Positions 1-8,307 of a stretch of DNA of 64,000 nucleotides are shown piece after piece. Below the pieces are notes generated by a model. The model saw only the letters and a list, made by a program, of their open reading frames with translations. It searched no databases and had not been told where the DNA came from. Made by a program: the position numbers and the translations under genes. Positions within the stretch are counted from its first letter, which is position 1, and every line of letters begins with the position of its first letter. Source of the stretch: Methanobacteriota archaeon (GTDB taxonomy: Archaea > Halobacteriota > Methanomicrobia > Methanomicrobiales > Methanoculleaceae); NCBI GenBank assembly GCA_016841955.1, contig JAENYE010000003.1:126497-190496 (forward strand). The letters run 5' to 3'.

Positions 1-21
1 CATCTACTGACAGGTACATCA

Positions 22-1344
22 ATGGAAACAGTTGCACTGATCGCGATAGCGGTCTTTCTCTTCACCTACGCCCTGATCGTAGACGAGCGGATCCACCGGG
101 CGGTGGCCGCCATGCTCGGGGCGGCGATCGTGGTCTTCATCGGGATCGTCCCCTGGGAGGCGCTCCTCGAATACATCGACTTCGGGACGATCTTCCTGCT
201 CCTCGGGATGATGATCATCGTCAATACCGCCCGGGGTAGCGGCCTCTTCGAGTATATCGCTATACGGACGGCAAAACTCGCAAAAGGGAGTCCTATCCGG
301 GTCCTCGTCCTCTTTGCGCTCGTGACCGCGGTGGTGAGCGCCTTCCTCGACAACGTCACCACGGTCCTTCTCCTCACCCCGATGCTCCTCTACATCGCGA
401 AGGTGATGAAACTCAACCCCATCCCGTTCCTGGTTACGGAGATCTTCGCTTCCAACGTCGGCGGGGCGGCGACGCTCATCGGCGACCCCCCGAACATCAT
501 GATCGCATCGTCTGCGGGAATCACCTTCAACGAGTTCCTGATCCACCTCGGCCCCATCATGGTCATCGATATGGCGATCCTTCTCCTGATGATGTACCTC
601 ATCTACGGCCGGTCCATGAAGGTGAGCCCCGAAAAGCGGCAGGAGATGGTTCGGACGCTCAACGGCCTCGACGAGCGTGCGGCGATCGTCGACCGGTCGC
701 TCTTCAATAAGTCGGTGGCGGTTATCGGGTTCGTGGTCCTGCTCTTCTTCGTCCACAACCGGATCGGAGAGATCCTGCACTTTATCCTGCCGTTCGTCGA
801 CCCGGCGATGGGGCTTGAACCCGCGGAGGTGGCCCTCATCGGAGCGGCTATCATCCTCTTCTGGAGCAGGCAGTCCCCGGAGGAGATCTTTGAGAAGATC
901 GAGTGGCCGGCCCTCTTCTTCTTCGGCGGGCTTTTCGTCATCGTCGGCGCTCTCGTCGAGACGGGGATTATCGCAAACATCGCCACGGTCATGGTCGAGA
1001 ACGTAGGTTCGACCGGCGAAGCGATGTTCATCGTGGCCTGGTTTGCCGCCATCGCCTCGGCGATCGTGGATAACATCCCCCTGACCGCGGCGATGATCCC
1101 GCTCATCCATGACCTGGGAGCGACGATGGACGTCTACCCGCTCTGGTGGTCGCTCGCCCTCGGCGCATGCCTCGGCGGCAACGGCACCGCCATCGGGGCG
1201 TCGGCAAACGTCGTCGTTATCGGTATCGCCGAGCGTGAGGGGGTCGGTATATCCTTCGTCGACTTCCTGAAGATAGGTATGCTCGTGCTCTTCGTGACGG
1301 TGGCGGTAGGTCTCGGAATACTCTGGCTGAAATTTGCGGTGTGA
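22..1344 (+). CDS. ArsB/NhaD-type (SLC13-like) ion transporter
   Basis: This is a polytopic membrane protein of 440 residues that resembles the ion transporter superfamily containing ArsB, NhaD and citrate carriers. The sequence is a string of hydrophobic segments. Each half carries a similar loop with an SAFLDNVTT-type motif (about residue 110) and an SAIVDNIPLTAA motif (about residue 345). A GGAATLIGDPPNIM motif lies between them at about residue 150. The paired D-N motifs and the GDPPN loop are typical of the NhaD/ArsB fold, which probably exports or exchanges an anion or Na+/H+. The true substrate cannot be read from sequence. The stop overlaps the start region of the universal stress protein gene, so the two are probably co-transcribed. 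The ATG at 22 is just inside the window, so its promoter is not visible. Confidence 0.85.
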   Translation: METVALIAIAVFLFTYALIVDERIHRAVAAMLGAAIVVFIGIVPWEALLEYIDFGTIFLLLGMMIIVNTARGSGLFEYIAIRTAKLAKGSPIRVLVLFALVTAVVSAFLDNVTTVLLLTPMLLYIAKVMKLNPIPFLVTEIFASNVGGAATLIGDPPNIMIASSAGITFNEFLIHLGPIMVIDMAILLLMMYLIYGRSMKVSPEKRQEMVRTLNGLDERAAIVDRSLFNKSVAVIGFVVLLFFVHNRIGEILHFILPFVDPAMGLEPAEVALIGAAIILFWSRQSPEEIFEKIEWPALFFFGGLFVIVGALVETGIIANIATVMVENVGSTGEAMFIVAWFAAIASAIVDNIPLTAAMIPLIHDLGATMDVYPLWWSLALGACLGGNGTAIGASANVVVIGIAEREGVGISFVDFLKIGMLVLFVTVAVGLGILWLKFAV

Positions 1345-1349
1345 ATGAC

Positions 1350-1799
1350 ATGAAGATTCTCGTGCTTATCGATGGTTCGAAGTGGAGCCAGAAGGCGGCT
1401 CTGCACGCGATTGAACTGGCAAAGCGAAAAGATGCCGAGGTAGTCCTCTTCTCGGTGCTGGATATCAAGGAAGCCAAAGCGATGGCGTTCAACTTCTGCG
1501 CCCAGAGCGGCATCTGCGACCAGTTGAAGGACTACGAAGGCCGGATCTGGAAGGACATGCATGACAGCATCGAGGACGATCAAAACAGCATCCTCTCCCG
1601 CTACAGGGGTGAGGAGATCCGGTGCTCGTCAAAGATCGTGGAGGGCCGCATCAGGGACGAAGTCCTCAGGGAGGCAAATTCCGGCGAATACGGGCTGGTC
1701 GTCATGGGCGCTTTCGGCAGGAGCGGAAAGACCCGAATCAGCACCCTGTTCGAGGAGATCGGCGGCGCGGTCAGACCGCCGCTGCTCGTCGTCCGGTAA
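1350..1799 (+). CDS. universal stress protein (UspA family)
   Basis: This is a small cytoplasmic protein of 149 residues with the UspA fold. It begins MKILVLIDGS, the typical first beta strand, and ends with a VVMGAFGRSGKTR segment that matches the nucleotide-binding loop of ATP-type Usp proteins. It probably binds ATP and modulates the transporter encoded just upstream, since Usp genes are often paired with transporters. That pairing is an inference. A GTG at 1341 overlaps the transporter stop and would add three residues. The ATG at 1350 gives the usual family N-terminus and was preferred. Translational coupling is likely with either start. Confidence 0.85.
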   Translation: MKILVLIDGSKWSQKAALHAIELAKRKDAEVVLFSVLDIKEAKAMAFNFCAQSGICDQLKDYEGRIWKDMHDSIEDDQNSILSRYRGEEIRCSSKIVEGRIRDEVLREANSGEYGLVVMGAFGRSGKTRISTLFEEIGGAVRPPLLVVR

Positions 1800-1874
1800 C
1801 CCTCTATTTTTCTGTCCGGGTCACCCCGCGCAGTGTAATTTCATGCTCTAGGGGATTGTGCCCGTAGGGGTGTG

Positions 1875-1965
1875 CGAGCGAGAGCGAGCACCGTTAGGTG
1901 CGAAGTGCGACGGGCCGGAGGGCCGGAGCTTGAGAAGACCGAAGGTCTTCGAAGCCGCGAAGAAC
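1875..1965. repeat. intergenic palindromic repeat modules (copy A)
   Basis: This gap between convergent genes holds short hairpin modules that recur elsewhere in the window. GAGCACCGTTAGGTGCGA at 1886-1903 recurs in reverse complement at about 55927-55944. A module with CGGAGCTTGAGAAG, a short spacer and CTTCGAAG at 1924-1953 matches the 55970-55990 region in reverse complement. The order of modules differs between the two places, which suggests a mosaic repeat family rather than one fixed element. No ORF is convincing here. Confidence 0.6.
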
Positions 1966-2008
1966 AGAGATAAAAAAGAGACCCCTACCGGGCAGGGTCG
2001 CTAACAAT

Positions 2009-2833
2009 CTACTTCTCCACCCGTTCGAGGTCGTCCGAGAGGTCTCCCGAGAGGTCGACCGTCCAGAAGTCGCCGCGGAGAGGGAGTGCCATGCTGAAGT
2101 TCGTCGTGGTGTCGACCTGCACGCTGCCCTCCGTCACGGTCATATCGAGCAAGTGCCCGCCGGCGGTGCGGTCGCTCGTGATGAAGTGCAGGTGGTATCC
2201 GGGGACGTTGATCCCTTCTGCGAGTGCCGGTGTCCAGAACCCGACGGCGGTCCCGGTGACGTTCTCGAACGTAAAGACCGTCTGGTTTGCCACCACGTCG
2301 GCGAGCCGCGGGTAGGGCTTCTCCTGGATGGGCACGCTCCGCGTCACCACCCGAGGGAAGGTGCCGTCCATTCTGATCGCGTAGAAGAGGTTCTTTGAGG
2401 GGAGTTCTGTCTCCAGGTAGCCCTCGAGGGCGGTCAGGTTCATCGGCTCGTCGATCGTGACCGTCACGTCCGGATCAAAGAAGGTCGCGGCCGCGAACGG
2501 TGTCGTGGCGCTTCCGGCGACAGGGTAGGTCCGTCCGTCGGTCCGGACCAGATACCACTCGCCGTCGACGCCGACCAGTTCCCCGTCAAGCCGGTCGCCG
2601 CACCCGATCCCGAGATCCCCGTGCGTCGCAAGCTCATCGAACGTTATGCTGCCGTCGTAGACACCCTGGAGGAGCGCATCGATGGTCGAGACCTGAAAGA
2701 GCATCTCCCGGTCGATGTCCTCGCCGGGCGCAGGGCCAACGAGGAGGGGAGCGGCCGCAACGCCGATACAGGCCCCGATGAGGAGAGAGGCGACGGCAAT
2801 GACGGTGTAACGGAGCAATGCGTCTTCAGCCAT
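2009..2833 (-). CDS. budA: alpha-acetolactate decarboxylase, membrane-anchored
   Basis: The product converts alpha-acetolactate to acetoin. It is 274 residues from the ATG at 2833. An in-frame start 22 codons further up would run into the deaminase gene and adds only low-complexity sequence. The N-terminus (about residues 6-28) is a single hydrophobic segment, VIAVASLLIGACIGVAAAPL, so the catalytic domain is probably outside the membrane. That is unusual for a classic cytoplasmic budA but common in archaeal homologues. The metal-binding histidines of the family are visible in HLHFITSDRTAGGH (about residues 210-223). It lies 10 bp downstream of the deaminase gene on the same strand and is probably in its operon. 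Its physiological role in a methanogen is unclear. Confidence 0.85.
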   Translation of the reverse strand: MAEDALLRYTVIAVASLLIGACIGVAAAPLLVGPAPGEDIDREMLFQVSTIDALLQGVYDGSITFDELATHGDLGIGCGDRLDGELVGVDGEWYLVRTDGRTYPVAGSATTPFAAATFFDPDVTVTIDEPMNLTALEGYLETELPSKNLFYAIRMDGTFPRVVTRSVPIQEKPYPRLADVVANQTVFTFENVTGTAVGFWTPALAEGINVPGYHLHFITSDRTAGGHLLDMTVTEGSVQVDTTTNFSMALPLRGDFWTVDLSGDLSDDLERVEK

Positions 2834-2843
2834 GGACCGCCTC

Positions 2844-3278
2844 TCACAACGCCCCGATATCCTCGTACCAGAGGTCGGGGTGCGTCTCGATAAACGCATG
2901 CATCATCGTTTTGCAGACATCGAGGTCCAGGTCGAGCACATCGACCCCGTGGGACTCAAGGAACTCCCGTGCTCCAGGGAAATTTGCCGACTCCCCCGCC
3001 ACGATCTTCCCGATCCCGAACTGGACGGCCGCTCCCGCACAGAGGTAGCAGGGCATCAGCGTGGAGTAGAGCGTGCACTCCGCGTAGTTCCGGATCCTCC
3101 CGGCGTTCCTCAGGCAGTCTATCTCCGCGTGGAGTACGGGGTCGTTGTCCTGGACGCGGCGGTTCCGCCCTCGCCCGATGATGCGGCCGTCCTGCACCAG
3201 CACCGACCCGATGGGTATTCCGCCTTCTTGCAGGCCGATCTCCGCCTCTTCGATGGCGCACTTCATGAATAAGTCCAT
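2844..3278 (-). CDS. cytosine/nucleoside deaminase family protein
   Basis: This is a zinc-dependent deaminase of 144 residues related to yeast-type cytosine deaminase and the CMP/dCMP deaminase fold. The catalytic signature is complete: His50 and Glu52 in LHAEID, and Cys77 and Cys80 in TLMPCYLC. The product probably hydrolyses cytosine or a cytosine nucleoside for pyrimidine salvage. The exact substrate is inferred from resemblance only. The start at 3278 was chosen because GGGAGG at 3284-3289 (read on the minus strand) is 5 nt upstream. A more upstream start at 3329 would fall within the TATA-like promoter region. It heads a two-gene unit with the acetolactate decarboxylase. Confidence 0.8.
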   Translation of the reverse strand: MDLFMKCAIEEAEIGLQEGGIPIGSVLVQDGRIIGRGRNRRVQDNDPVLHAEIDCLRNAGRIRNYAECTLYSTLMPCYLCAGAAVQFGIGKIVAGESANFPGAREFLESHGVDVLDLDLDVCKTMMHAFIETHPDLWYEDIGAL

Positions 3279-3302
3279 AATGTCCTCCCGGGCGCTCAAT
3301 TT

Positions 3303-3341
3303 GGTATATAAATCGATCGCAATTTCCAATCAAGTATATGA
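3303..3341 (-). promoter_or_regulatory. TATA-box promoter region of the deaminase operon
   Basis: Two AT-rich archaeal TATA-like boxes are present on the minus strand, at about 3303-3310 and 3333-3341. The distal one would start a transcript near 3310 and include the Shine-Dalgarno motif at 3284-3289. The proximal one would start it almost at the gene. Confidence 0.45.
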
Positions 3342-3452
3342 AGTCGTTCCTTGATTATAAACGCATACGGAATGGAGACGGCAGCCCCGGACCCCGGCAG
3401 GGTTGAAACGACTTTGAAAAAGAAGATCTGTACAACGGGAGTCAGCATCCCG

Positions 3453-3995
3453 TCAGAGGCTCGGGATCTCCCGCTCGGTCCCGATCTCGTCGAGCGCCTG
3501 CCGGCCGGCAAGCCTGACGTCACGGTCGGCGTCGCCGAGGAGGCGCACCAGGGGTTCCCTGGCCCGCGGGTTGCCGATCTTCCCGAGCGCCCATGCCGCC
3601 ATCCCCCGGACCCGGGGTTTCGCATCGTCGAGCAGCCGGATCAGCGGCTCGACGGCCCGGGGATCGCCGATCTTCCCGAGCGCCCACGCTGCGCCTGCCC
3701 GGACCCAGGGGCTGTCGTCCTCAAGGCTCCGTATCAGCGGGAGGACAGGTTCGCGTCCATCGAGGAGCCCGAGTGCTTTCGCCGCCTTCCACCGGACATC
3801 GACATACTCGTCGTCCAGCGCCTCGATAAGCAGCAGCACCGCCCGACTGTCGCCCAACTCCCCGAGCGCATCCGCGGCCCGCCACCGGGCATTGAGGTCC
3901 CCGGACTTCAGCATCGAGAGGTACCTGTGGAGTTTCTTCTCCCTGTCGAGGCCTTCGACCTCTCCTCCCGGTACCGGCGGATCCTCCCCTACCAT
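3453..3995 (-). CDS. HEAT-repeat (PBS-lyase type) protein
   Basis: This is a protein of 180 residues made almost entirely of about five 31-residue HEAT/PBS-lyase repeats. Each has the pattern V-R-x-x-A-A-x-A-L-G-x-I/L-G-D-x-R-A followed by a PLI-L helix (residues 30-175). Such solenoids bind other proteins, and the partner here is unknown. The ORF extends upstream to 4226, but that part would run over the start of the divergent gene and is not repeat-like. The ATG at 3995, 20-30 bp from a TATA-like CCTTATACTC (about 4026-4035), is therefore preferred. Confidence 0.75.
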   Translation of the reverse strand: MVGEDPPVPGGEVEGLDREKKLHRYLSMLKSGDLNARWRAADALGELGDSRAVLLLIEALDDEYVDVRWKAAKALGLLDGREPVLPLIRSLEDDSPWVRAGAAWALGKIGDPRAVEPLIRLLDDAKPRVRGMAAWALGKIGNPRAREPLVRLLGDADRDVRLAGRQALDEIGTEREIPSL

Positions 3996-4097
3996 AGGCC
4001 ACCCCCCGCCATTTTGGGGCACCTGAGTATAAGGTTTTGCCCCCCGGGGATGCTTCCGGGAGGTGCATTTTTCTACTCTCCCTGCCTTCACCATAGT

Positions 4098-4523
4098 ATG
4101 GAGAGTCCGACCGGTATACCGGAGGGTACGACATTTCCCCCGGACCTGGAACGCCTCGGTATCGCCCCGGGAACAAAGATCGATATCAGGGACCTCGATG
4201 CGATGGGCAAGCGTCACAACTTCCACGTCTTCCTCTACTTTGAGGAATCCCTGGCAAGGTCTTCCACGCTCCGGGAAGACCTGCAGGAATACAGCGACGT
4301 CCCGGACCTGGAGCGCCCGTTCATCAGCCTGGGTGCGTTTCTCCGGTTCGCTACCGAGTCGGACCCCCTCTTCACCCGGCGCCTGGACGAGCTCCCGCTG
4401 GTCGTTGAGGTCGTGGCCTACGGGGAACTCAGGACACGGGAGGGGAAACTCGTGCCGTATGTCAAAGGGGTGATGCCGTTCCTGGACGAACTCACGATGG
4501 AGGATACCGTCGGCGTATCCTGA
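4098..4523 (+). CDS. hypothetical protein, divergent to the HEAT protein
   Basis: I do not recognise the family of this 141-residue soluble protein. It is acidic, has no membrane segment and shows an alternating hydrophobic pattern consistent with an alpha/beta fold. A phrase such as KRHNFHVFLYFEESLARS (about residues 36-53) is not a motif I know. The open frame runs back to 3351, but the upstream part is antisense to the HEAT gene. The ATG at 4098 follows the AT-rich divergent promoter region and is the most plausible start. Shared control with the HEAT protein is possible. Confidence 0.55.
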   Translation: MESPTGIPEGTTFPPDLERLGIAPGTKIDIRDLDAMGKRHNFHVFLYFEESLARSSTLREDLQEYSDVPDLERPFISLGAFLRFATESDPLFTRRLDELPLVVEVVAYGELRTREGKLVPYVKGVMPFLDELTMEDTVGVS

Positions 4524-4748
4524 TCCCTTCTCCCGTGCAGATTATGTACCCGGACGTTTAGGGAGATTTTACGACCTAAAACCATATACCACCCGGGTAA
4601 ACGCCGGCCGGGCAGGGAACTGCACCACAGAAGGATCGGAAACCTATTTTATCCCGACGTTCCATTCCCCCTATCGCGGGTAGCCGGGAACAACGATCTG
4701 CTCGCCCCGACGGGGGGGGTGCGTAGCGGTCCGAACCCGTGAGCGGAA

Positions 4749-4758
4749 TCTTATATTC
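4749..4758 (+). promoter_or_regulatory. TATA box of the MEDS-domain gene
   Basis: TCTTATATTC lies about 24 bp upstream of the TTG start at 4776, which suggests a leaderless or near-leaderless transcript. The rest of the 4524-4775 gap has another TATA-like patch near 4578-4588 with no ORF behind it. Confidence 0.5.
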
Positions 4759-4775
4759 ACGGGAATGTTGCCGCA

Positions 4776-5705
4776 TTGACAGATGGTGATTGCTTCACGG
4801 ACAAAACGACAGTCCTCTCCAGGCCACCCTGGGGTACCCATGCCTGCCTCGTCTACCGGAACCGGCACGATCTCATCGACACCCTGGTGCCGTATTTTCA
4901 GTCGGGGCTGGAGCAGAATGCCTGTTGCGTATGGATCACCGCAGATCCCCTGCAGGCAGGTGCAGCGAGGAAGGTGCTCCGAAGAAGCGTCAAATCCCTT
5001 GACCGACGCCTGAAGCGGGGCCAGATCGAGATCCTGGACGCACGCGACTGGTACCTCCAGGACGGCGGCTTCTCGCGCTCCGCTGCATTGAACAGCTGCG
5101 TTAAGAAAGGACTTGAGGCACAGGAGAGAGGTTACGAAGGCCTGTTCATCTCCGGCAACGTCTCCTGGCTGACAGGGGCGGAATGGGACGTTTTCATGGA
5201 GTACGAGGCAATGGTTAACCGGGCCATCGGGAACAGCCGGATCGCCGCCATCTGTGCCTACCCGCTTGGTGTCTGCGGGGCACGCGAACTGCTGGAGATT
5301 GCCTCCACGCACCAGCTGGCTGTCATCAGGCAGGACGGGGTATGGCGGCGGATCACCCTGGCAGAGGAGGCAGCACTCCCGGATGAAGGGAAGAAGTGGG
5401 CTATCGGCCAGATTGAAGCGAACATCGAGCAGTTCGCGACCCTTGCCGACCGGATCCGCCACCCCCTTCAGGTGCTCATGGCGATCGCGGATCTGATCGA
5501 GAGCGACCAGTCGGATACGATCCGGCAACAGGCGAGAGAGATCGATGCGGTCGTCAGGCAGCTCGACTCCGGCTGGGCGGGATCGAGGGCGGTCAGGGAG
5601 TACCTCATGAACCACGACCTTGCCGGAAGCGGCCCGGCACCGTTTACGGAACCCGGAACGTGCCCGCACCCTTCAGAATATCCAGACTCACGTCGAAGTT
5701 CCTGA
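4776..5705 (+). CDS. MEDS (DcmR-like sensory) domain protein with degenerate histidine-kinase H-box
   Basis: This is a putative cytoplasmic sensor of 309 residues. Residues 17-190 look like the MEDS domain found in methanogen and methylotroph regulators: THACLVYRNRHDLIDTLVPY at the start, then the Gly-rich core and an ICAYPLGVCGARELLEIAS stretch. Residues 215-260 resemble a HisKA dimerisation helix, ADRIRHPLQVLMAIADL. Aligned with the canonical SHELRTPL, the phosphoacceptor His position is Asp, and no ATPase domain follows. The start is TTG, supported by the TATA box 24 bp upstream and by the lack of another in-frame start before the domain. The last 62 bp overlap the convergent nadC end, so the C-terminal tail may be dispensable. 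Confidence 0.65.
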   Translation: MTDGDCFTDKTTVLSRPPWGTHACLVYRNRHDLIDTLVPYFQSGLEQNACCVWITADPLQAGAARKVLRRSVKSLDRRLKRGQIEILDARDWYLQDGGFSRSAALNSCVKKGLEAQERGYEGLFISGNVSWLTGAEWDVFMEYEAMVNRAIGNSRIAAICAYPLGVCGARELLEIASTHQLAVIRQDGVWRRITLAEEAALPDEGKKWAIGQIEANIEQFATLADRIRHPLQVLMAIADLIESDQSDTIRQQAREIDAVVRQLDSGWAGSRAVREYLMNHDLAGSGPAPFTEPGTCPHPSEYPDSRRSS

Positions 5706-6504
5706 CCGTATGGGTGAGCGCACCCATGCTGATGATGTCGACCCCGGTCGCGGCGTACCCGACGGCAGCGTCACCGGCAACCCCTCCCGAGACCTCAAGG
5801 GTCACCCGCTCCCGGAGGCCCCGCTCGTTAAGCATCCGGACGGCTTCCCGGACCGCGTCCGGCGCCATGTTGTCGAGCAGGACGATGTCGGCCCCGGCAA
5901 CTGCAGCCGTGATCGCGTCCTCCGCCGTCTCGACCTCCACCTCGACCGTCCGGTAGAGGCTCTCTTGCTTCGCCCTCCGGATCGCTTCCGGGAGCGGCAC
6001 CAGCGCGAGGTGATTGTCCTTGATCAGGACCATATCCGAGAGGCAGTAGCGGTGCGGGTCGCCCCCGCCGAGGACCACCGCCTTCTTATCCAGCATCCGC
6101 AGCCCCGGGGCCGTCTTCCGGGTCGCGGCAATCCGCACGGCAGGCGAGACCTTACGGACCGCATCGGCCGTCTCCCGGGTCCGGGTCGCAATCCCGCTCA
6201 TGCGCCCGATAATGTTGAGCGCCGTCCGCTCCAAAAGAAGGATCGCCCTCGCGGGACCGTCGAGTTCGAGGAGGACCGCTCCCGGAGCAACCGTCCTGCC
6301 GTCGGCGGAACGCTCACGAACCGTGACCTCGAAGTGCTCGAAGAGCGCCCGTGCCTCCGCAAGGCCCGCGATGGTCCCCGAGTCCTTCGCCCGGATCACC
6401 GCCCGGCAGGCGATGTCGGGGACGACCGCTTCAGAGGTGACGTCGCCCCACGGCGCATCCTCGCGGACGAACCGGAGCAGATCCTCAATCGGGATCATTC
6501 GCAC
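5644..6504 (-). CDS. nadC: nicotinate-nucleotide pyrophosphorylase (quinolinate phosphoribosyltransferase)
   Basis: NadC joins quinolinate to PRPP, giving nicotinate mononucleotide and CO2. The 286-residue length is normal. Family features are visible: RTALNIIGRMSGIATRT (about residues 90-106), RKTAPGLRMLDKKAV with the basic residues that hold PRPP (130-144), GGGDPHRYCLSDMVLIKDNH (148-167), and a terminal GVDIISMGALTHT. The GTG start at 6504 directly follows the nadA stop (TGA then GTG), so translation is coupled. An ATG two codons later is an alternative. It is the last gene of a nadX-nadA-nadC operon. Confidence 0.95.
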   Translation of the reverse strand: MRMIPIEDLLRFVREDAPWGDVTSEAVVPDIACRAVIRAKDSGTIAGLAEARALFEHFEVTVRERSADGRTVAPGAVLLELDGPARAILLLERTALNIIGRMSGIATRTRETADAVRKVSPAVRIAATRKTAPGLRMLDKKAVVLGGGDPHRYCLSDMVLIKDNHLALVPLPEAIRRAKQESLYRTVEVEVETAEDAITAAVAGADIVLLDNMAPDAVREAVRMLNERGLRERVTLEVSGGVAGDAAVGYAATGVDIISMGALTHTVRNFDVSLDILKGAGTFRVP

Positions 6505-7398
6505 TCACGCTCCGACGGCGATCATCCGCTCGATGGCCCGCCGTGCCCGGTCCATGATCTCCGGGGCGAGAACGACCTCGTGCTCCTCGCGCTCGAGAGC
6601 CCGCCTGAGGTCGGCGAGGGATATCCTCTTCATATCCGCGCAGACAGCCTCCGGTTTCTCGTAAAAGACCCTCCCCGGGTAGAGCACCCGGAGGCGGGAG
6701 GCCATCTCCCGTTCGGTGAAGACCCACCAGGGCTCGTCACCGCCGGCGGCGTCCCGGACCATGCCCCCCGTGGAGGCTATCAGGTCGGCCTGCTCCTGGA
6801 CTTCCGGCAGGCATTCGGGGTGACAGACGACCATCCCCCCCTTCCTCCGGGCCGCTTCGACGTCGGCAAGGGTAAACCCCGTGTGGACGTAGCAGTGGCC
6901 GCCGGGCGGCACCGGGACGATCGTCTTCTCCGGGAGCTCCCGCTGGACGTATGCCGCAAGGTTTGCATCCGGCCCGAAGAGGATCGTATCGTGTGGTAGC
7001 GACCTAACGACCTGAACTGCGTTTGCAGAGGTGCAGGTGATGTCGGCGAGCGCTTTGCTCTCCGCCGTGCTGTTGACGTAGACCACCACGGCCGCATCGG
7101 GATACCGCTCTTTTGCCTCCCGGATCAGGTCCGGGGTCAGGAAGTCGGCGAGGGGGCACCCTGCGTCCTCTACAGGGATGATCACCTTCTTATCAGGGTT
7201 GAGGATCTTTGCCGTCTCGGCCATGAACCGGACACCGCAGACGACGATCAGGTCCGCCCCGGTCTCCTTCGCCTTCACCGCGAGCTCGAGGCTGTCGCCT
7301 ACCACGTCGGCGAGCGCCTGGATCTCCATGGGCTGGTAGTTATGCGCCATGACAACTGCGTTCTTTTCGGCTTTGAGCGCACGAATATCCTTTTCCAT
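6505..7398 (-). CDS. nadA: quinolinate synthase
   Basis: NadA condenses iminoaspartate with dihydroxyacetone phosphate to make quinolinate, using a [4Fe-4S] cluster. The 297-residue protein shows three conserved cysteines: in VVCGVRFMAETAKIL (about residue 83), in DITCTSANAVQVV (about 126), and in PEAVCADMKRI (about 256). The substrate-binding segments MAHNYQPMEIQ and HCYVHTGF are also present. It follows nadX directly and supplies NadC. With no nadB nearby, NadX is the likely source of iminoaspartate. Confidence 0.95.
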   Translation of the reverse strand: MEKDIRALKAEKNAVVMAHNYQPMEIQALADVVGDSLELAVKAKETGADLIVVCGVRFMAETAKILNPDKKVIIPVEDAGCPLADFLTPDLIREAKERYPDAAVVVYVNSTAESKALADITCTSANAVQVVRSLPHDTILFGPDANLAAYVQRELPEKTIVPVPPGGHCYVHTGFTLADVEAARRKGGMVVCHPECLPEVQEQADLIASTGGMVRDAAGGDEPWWVFTEREMASRLRVLYPGRVFYEKPEAVCADMKRISLADLRRALEREEHEVVLAPEIMDRARRAIERMIAVGA

Positions 7399-7400
7399 TG

Positions 7401-8159
7401 TTACGTACCCACCACCAGAGGGTTCTCGAGGTTCTTCAAGAGCGTCAGGATGGAGAGGGCGGCCATATAACTCGTCGCCGGGTTATCAGGACTCGGGACG
7501 TTCCTGACCCGGACGTAAATATCCCCGAAGTCGCCCTCGACGAATATCTCGTGGATGTTTCTCTCCGCTGCAGGGTCGACCAGGAGTTCCACGTCGGCGT
7601 CCCTGCCGGCAGCGAGTCCCAACGCTACTGCGACGTTGATGTTTTTGGGGTATTGCTTTATACAGTCGTGCGCCAGTCCCTTAAATATCTCTGTCCGGGC
7701 GGTGGCGGTCATCCCGAGCGATGCGGGGGGCTTTGTCGTCCGCAGGAGGAGTTTTCTCGGCGGCGAGATCTGGCCGATCTTGAGGTTATCGAGTCCGGTG
7801 ATGGCGCCGCTCGGTATGCGAATCTTCTTTCCCGCCTCCCGTGCCACCTCGACGAGGCGTTCGCGGAACTCATCGTCGGCGAGAGCTCCCCCGGAGAGGA
7901 CGACGATGTCCCGCCCCGAGCGGAGGACCGCCTCGCCGTAGTACCTGACGGCATCGACCGAGGCGGCTTCCACGACGATCGAGAAGTCCTCCCGCATGAA
8001 GGCATCGAAGTCCGTATACGGCCGGGCATGGCAGAGCGCCGCCAGTTCCTCCGCCCGCCCGGGGATGATATCGAAGACGGCGGCAACCCGGATGCTCTCG
8101 GCGTGCGTGGCGATGATATGCCCGACGTTGCCGCATCCCAGCAACCCTATTTTAATCAT
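7401..8159 (-). CDS. nadX: L-aspartate dehydrogenase
   Basis: NadX oxidises L-aspartate to iminoaspartate with NAD(P)+, the oxygen-independent first step of NAD synthesis. The 252-residue protein starts with a Rossmann motif, IGLLGCGNVGHIIATH. It has the family segment VEAASVDAVRYYGEAVL (about residues 63-79) and an active-site region IPSGAITGLDNLKI (114-127). A histidine in RNIHEIFVEGDFG (about 205) lies where the family catalytic His is expected. It leads the nadXAC operon; two base pairs separate it from nadA. Confidence 0.93.
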   Translation of the reverse strand: MIKIGLLGCGNVGHIIATHAESIRVAAVFDIIPGRAEELAALCHARPYTDFDAFMREDFSIVVEAASVDAVRYYGEAVLRSGRDIVVLSGGALADDEFRERLVEVAREAGKKIRIPSGAITGLDNLKIGQISPPRKLLLRTTKPPASLGMTATARTEIFKGLAHDCIKQYPKNINVAVALGLAAGRDADVELLVDPAAERNIHEIFVEGDFGDIYVRVRNVPSPDNPATSYMAALSILTLLKNLENPLVVGT

Positions 8160-8307
8160 CGAATAAAGAAGTTGTAATAGCAGCGGTTAAGGGTTGTGCT
8201 CGGCACGAAACCGACCGGAAGAAGGGTAAAACATCCCCCAAACGATAGAGGAGATCAAGCCGCCGGGATCGGGCCGGCCGCCGACCGCGCGCAGGGAGTC
8301 GATTACC

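Noticed and set aside
19-1110. Long minus-strand ORF of 363 codons
   Set aside because: It is antisense to the transporter, is extremely rich in Asp, Glu, Arg and His, and has no domain; it is a GC-rich shadow frame.
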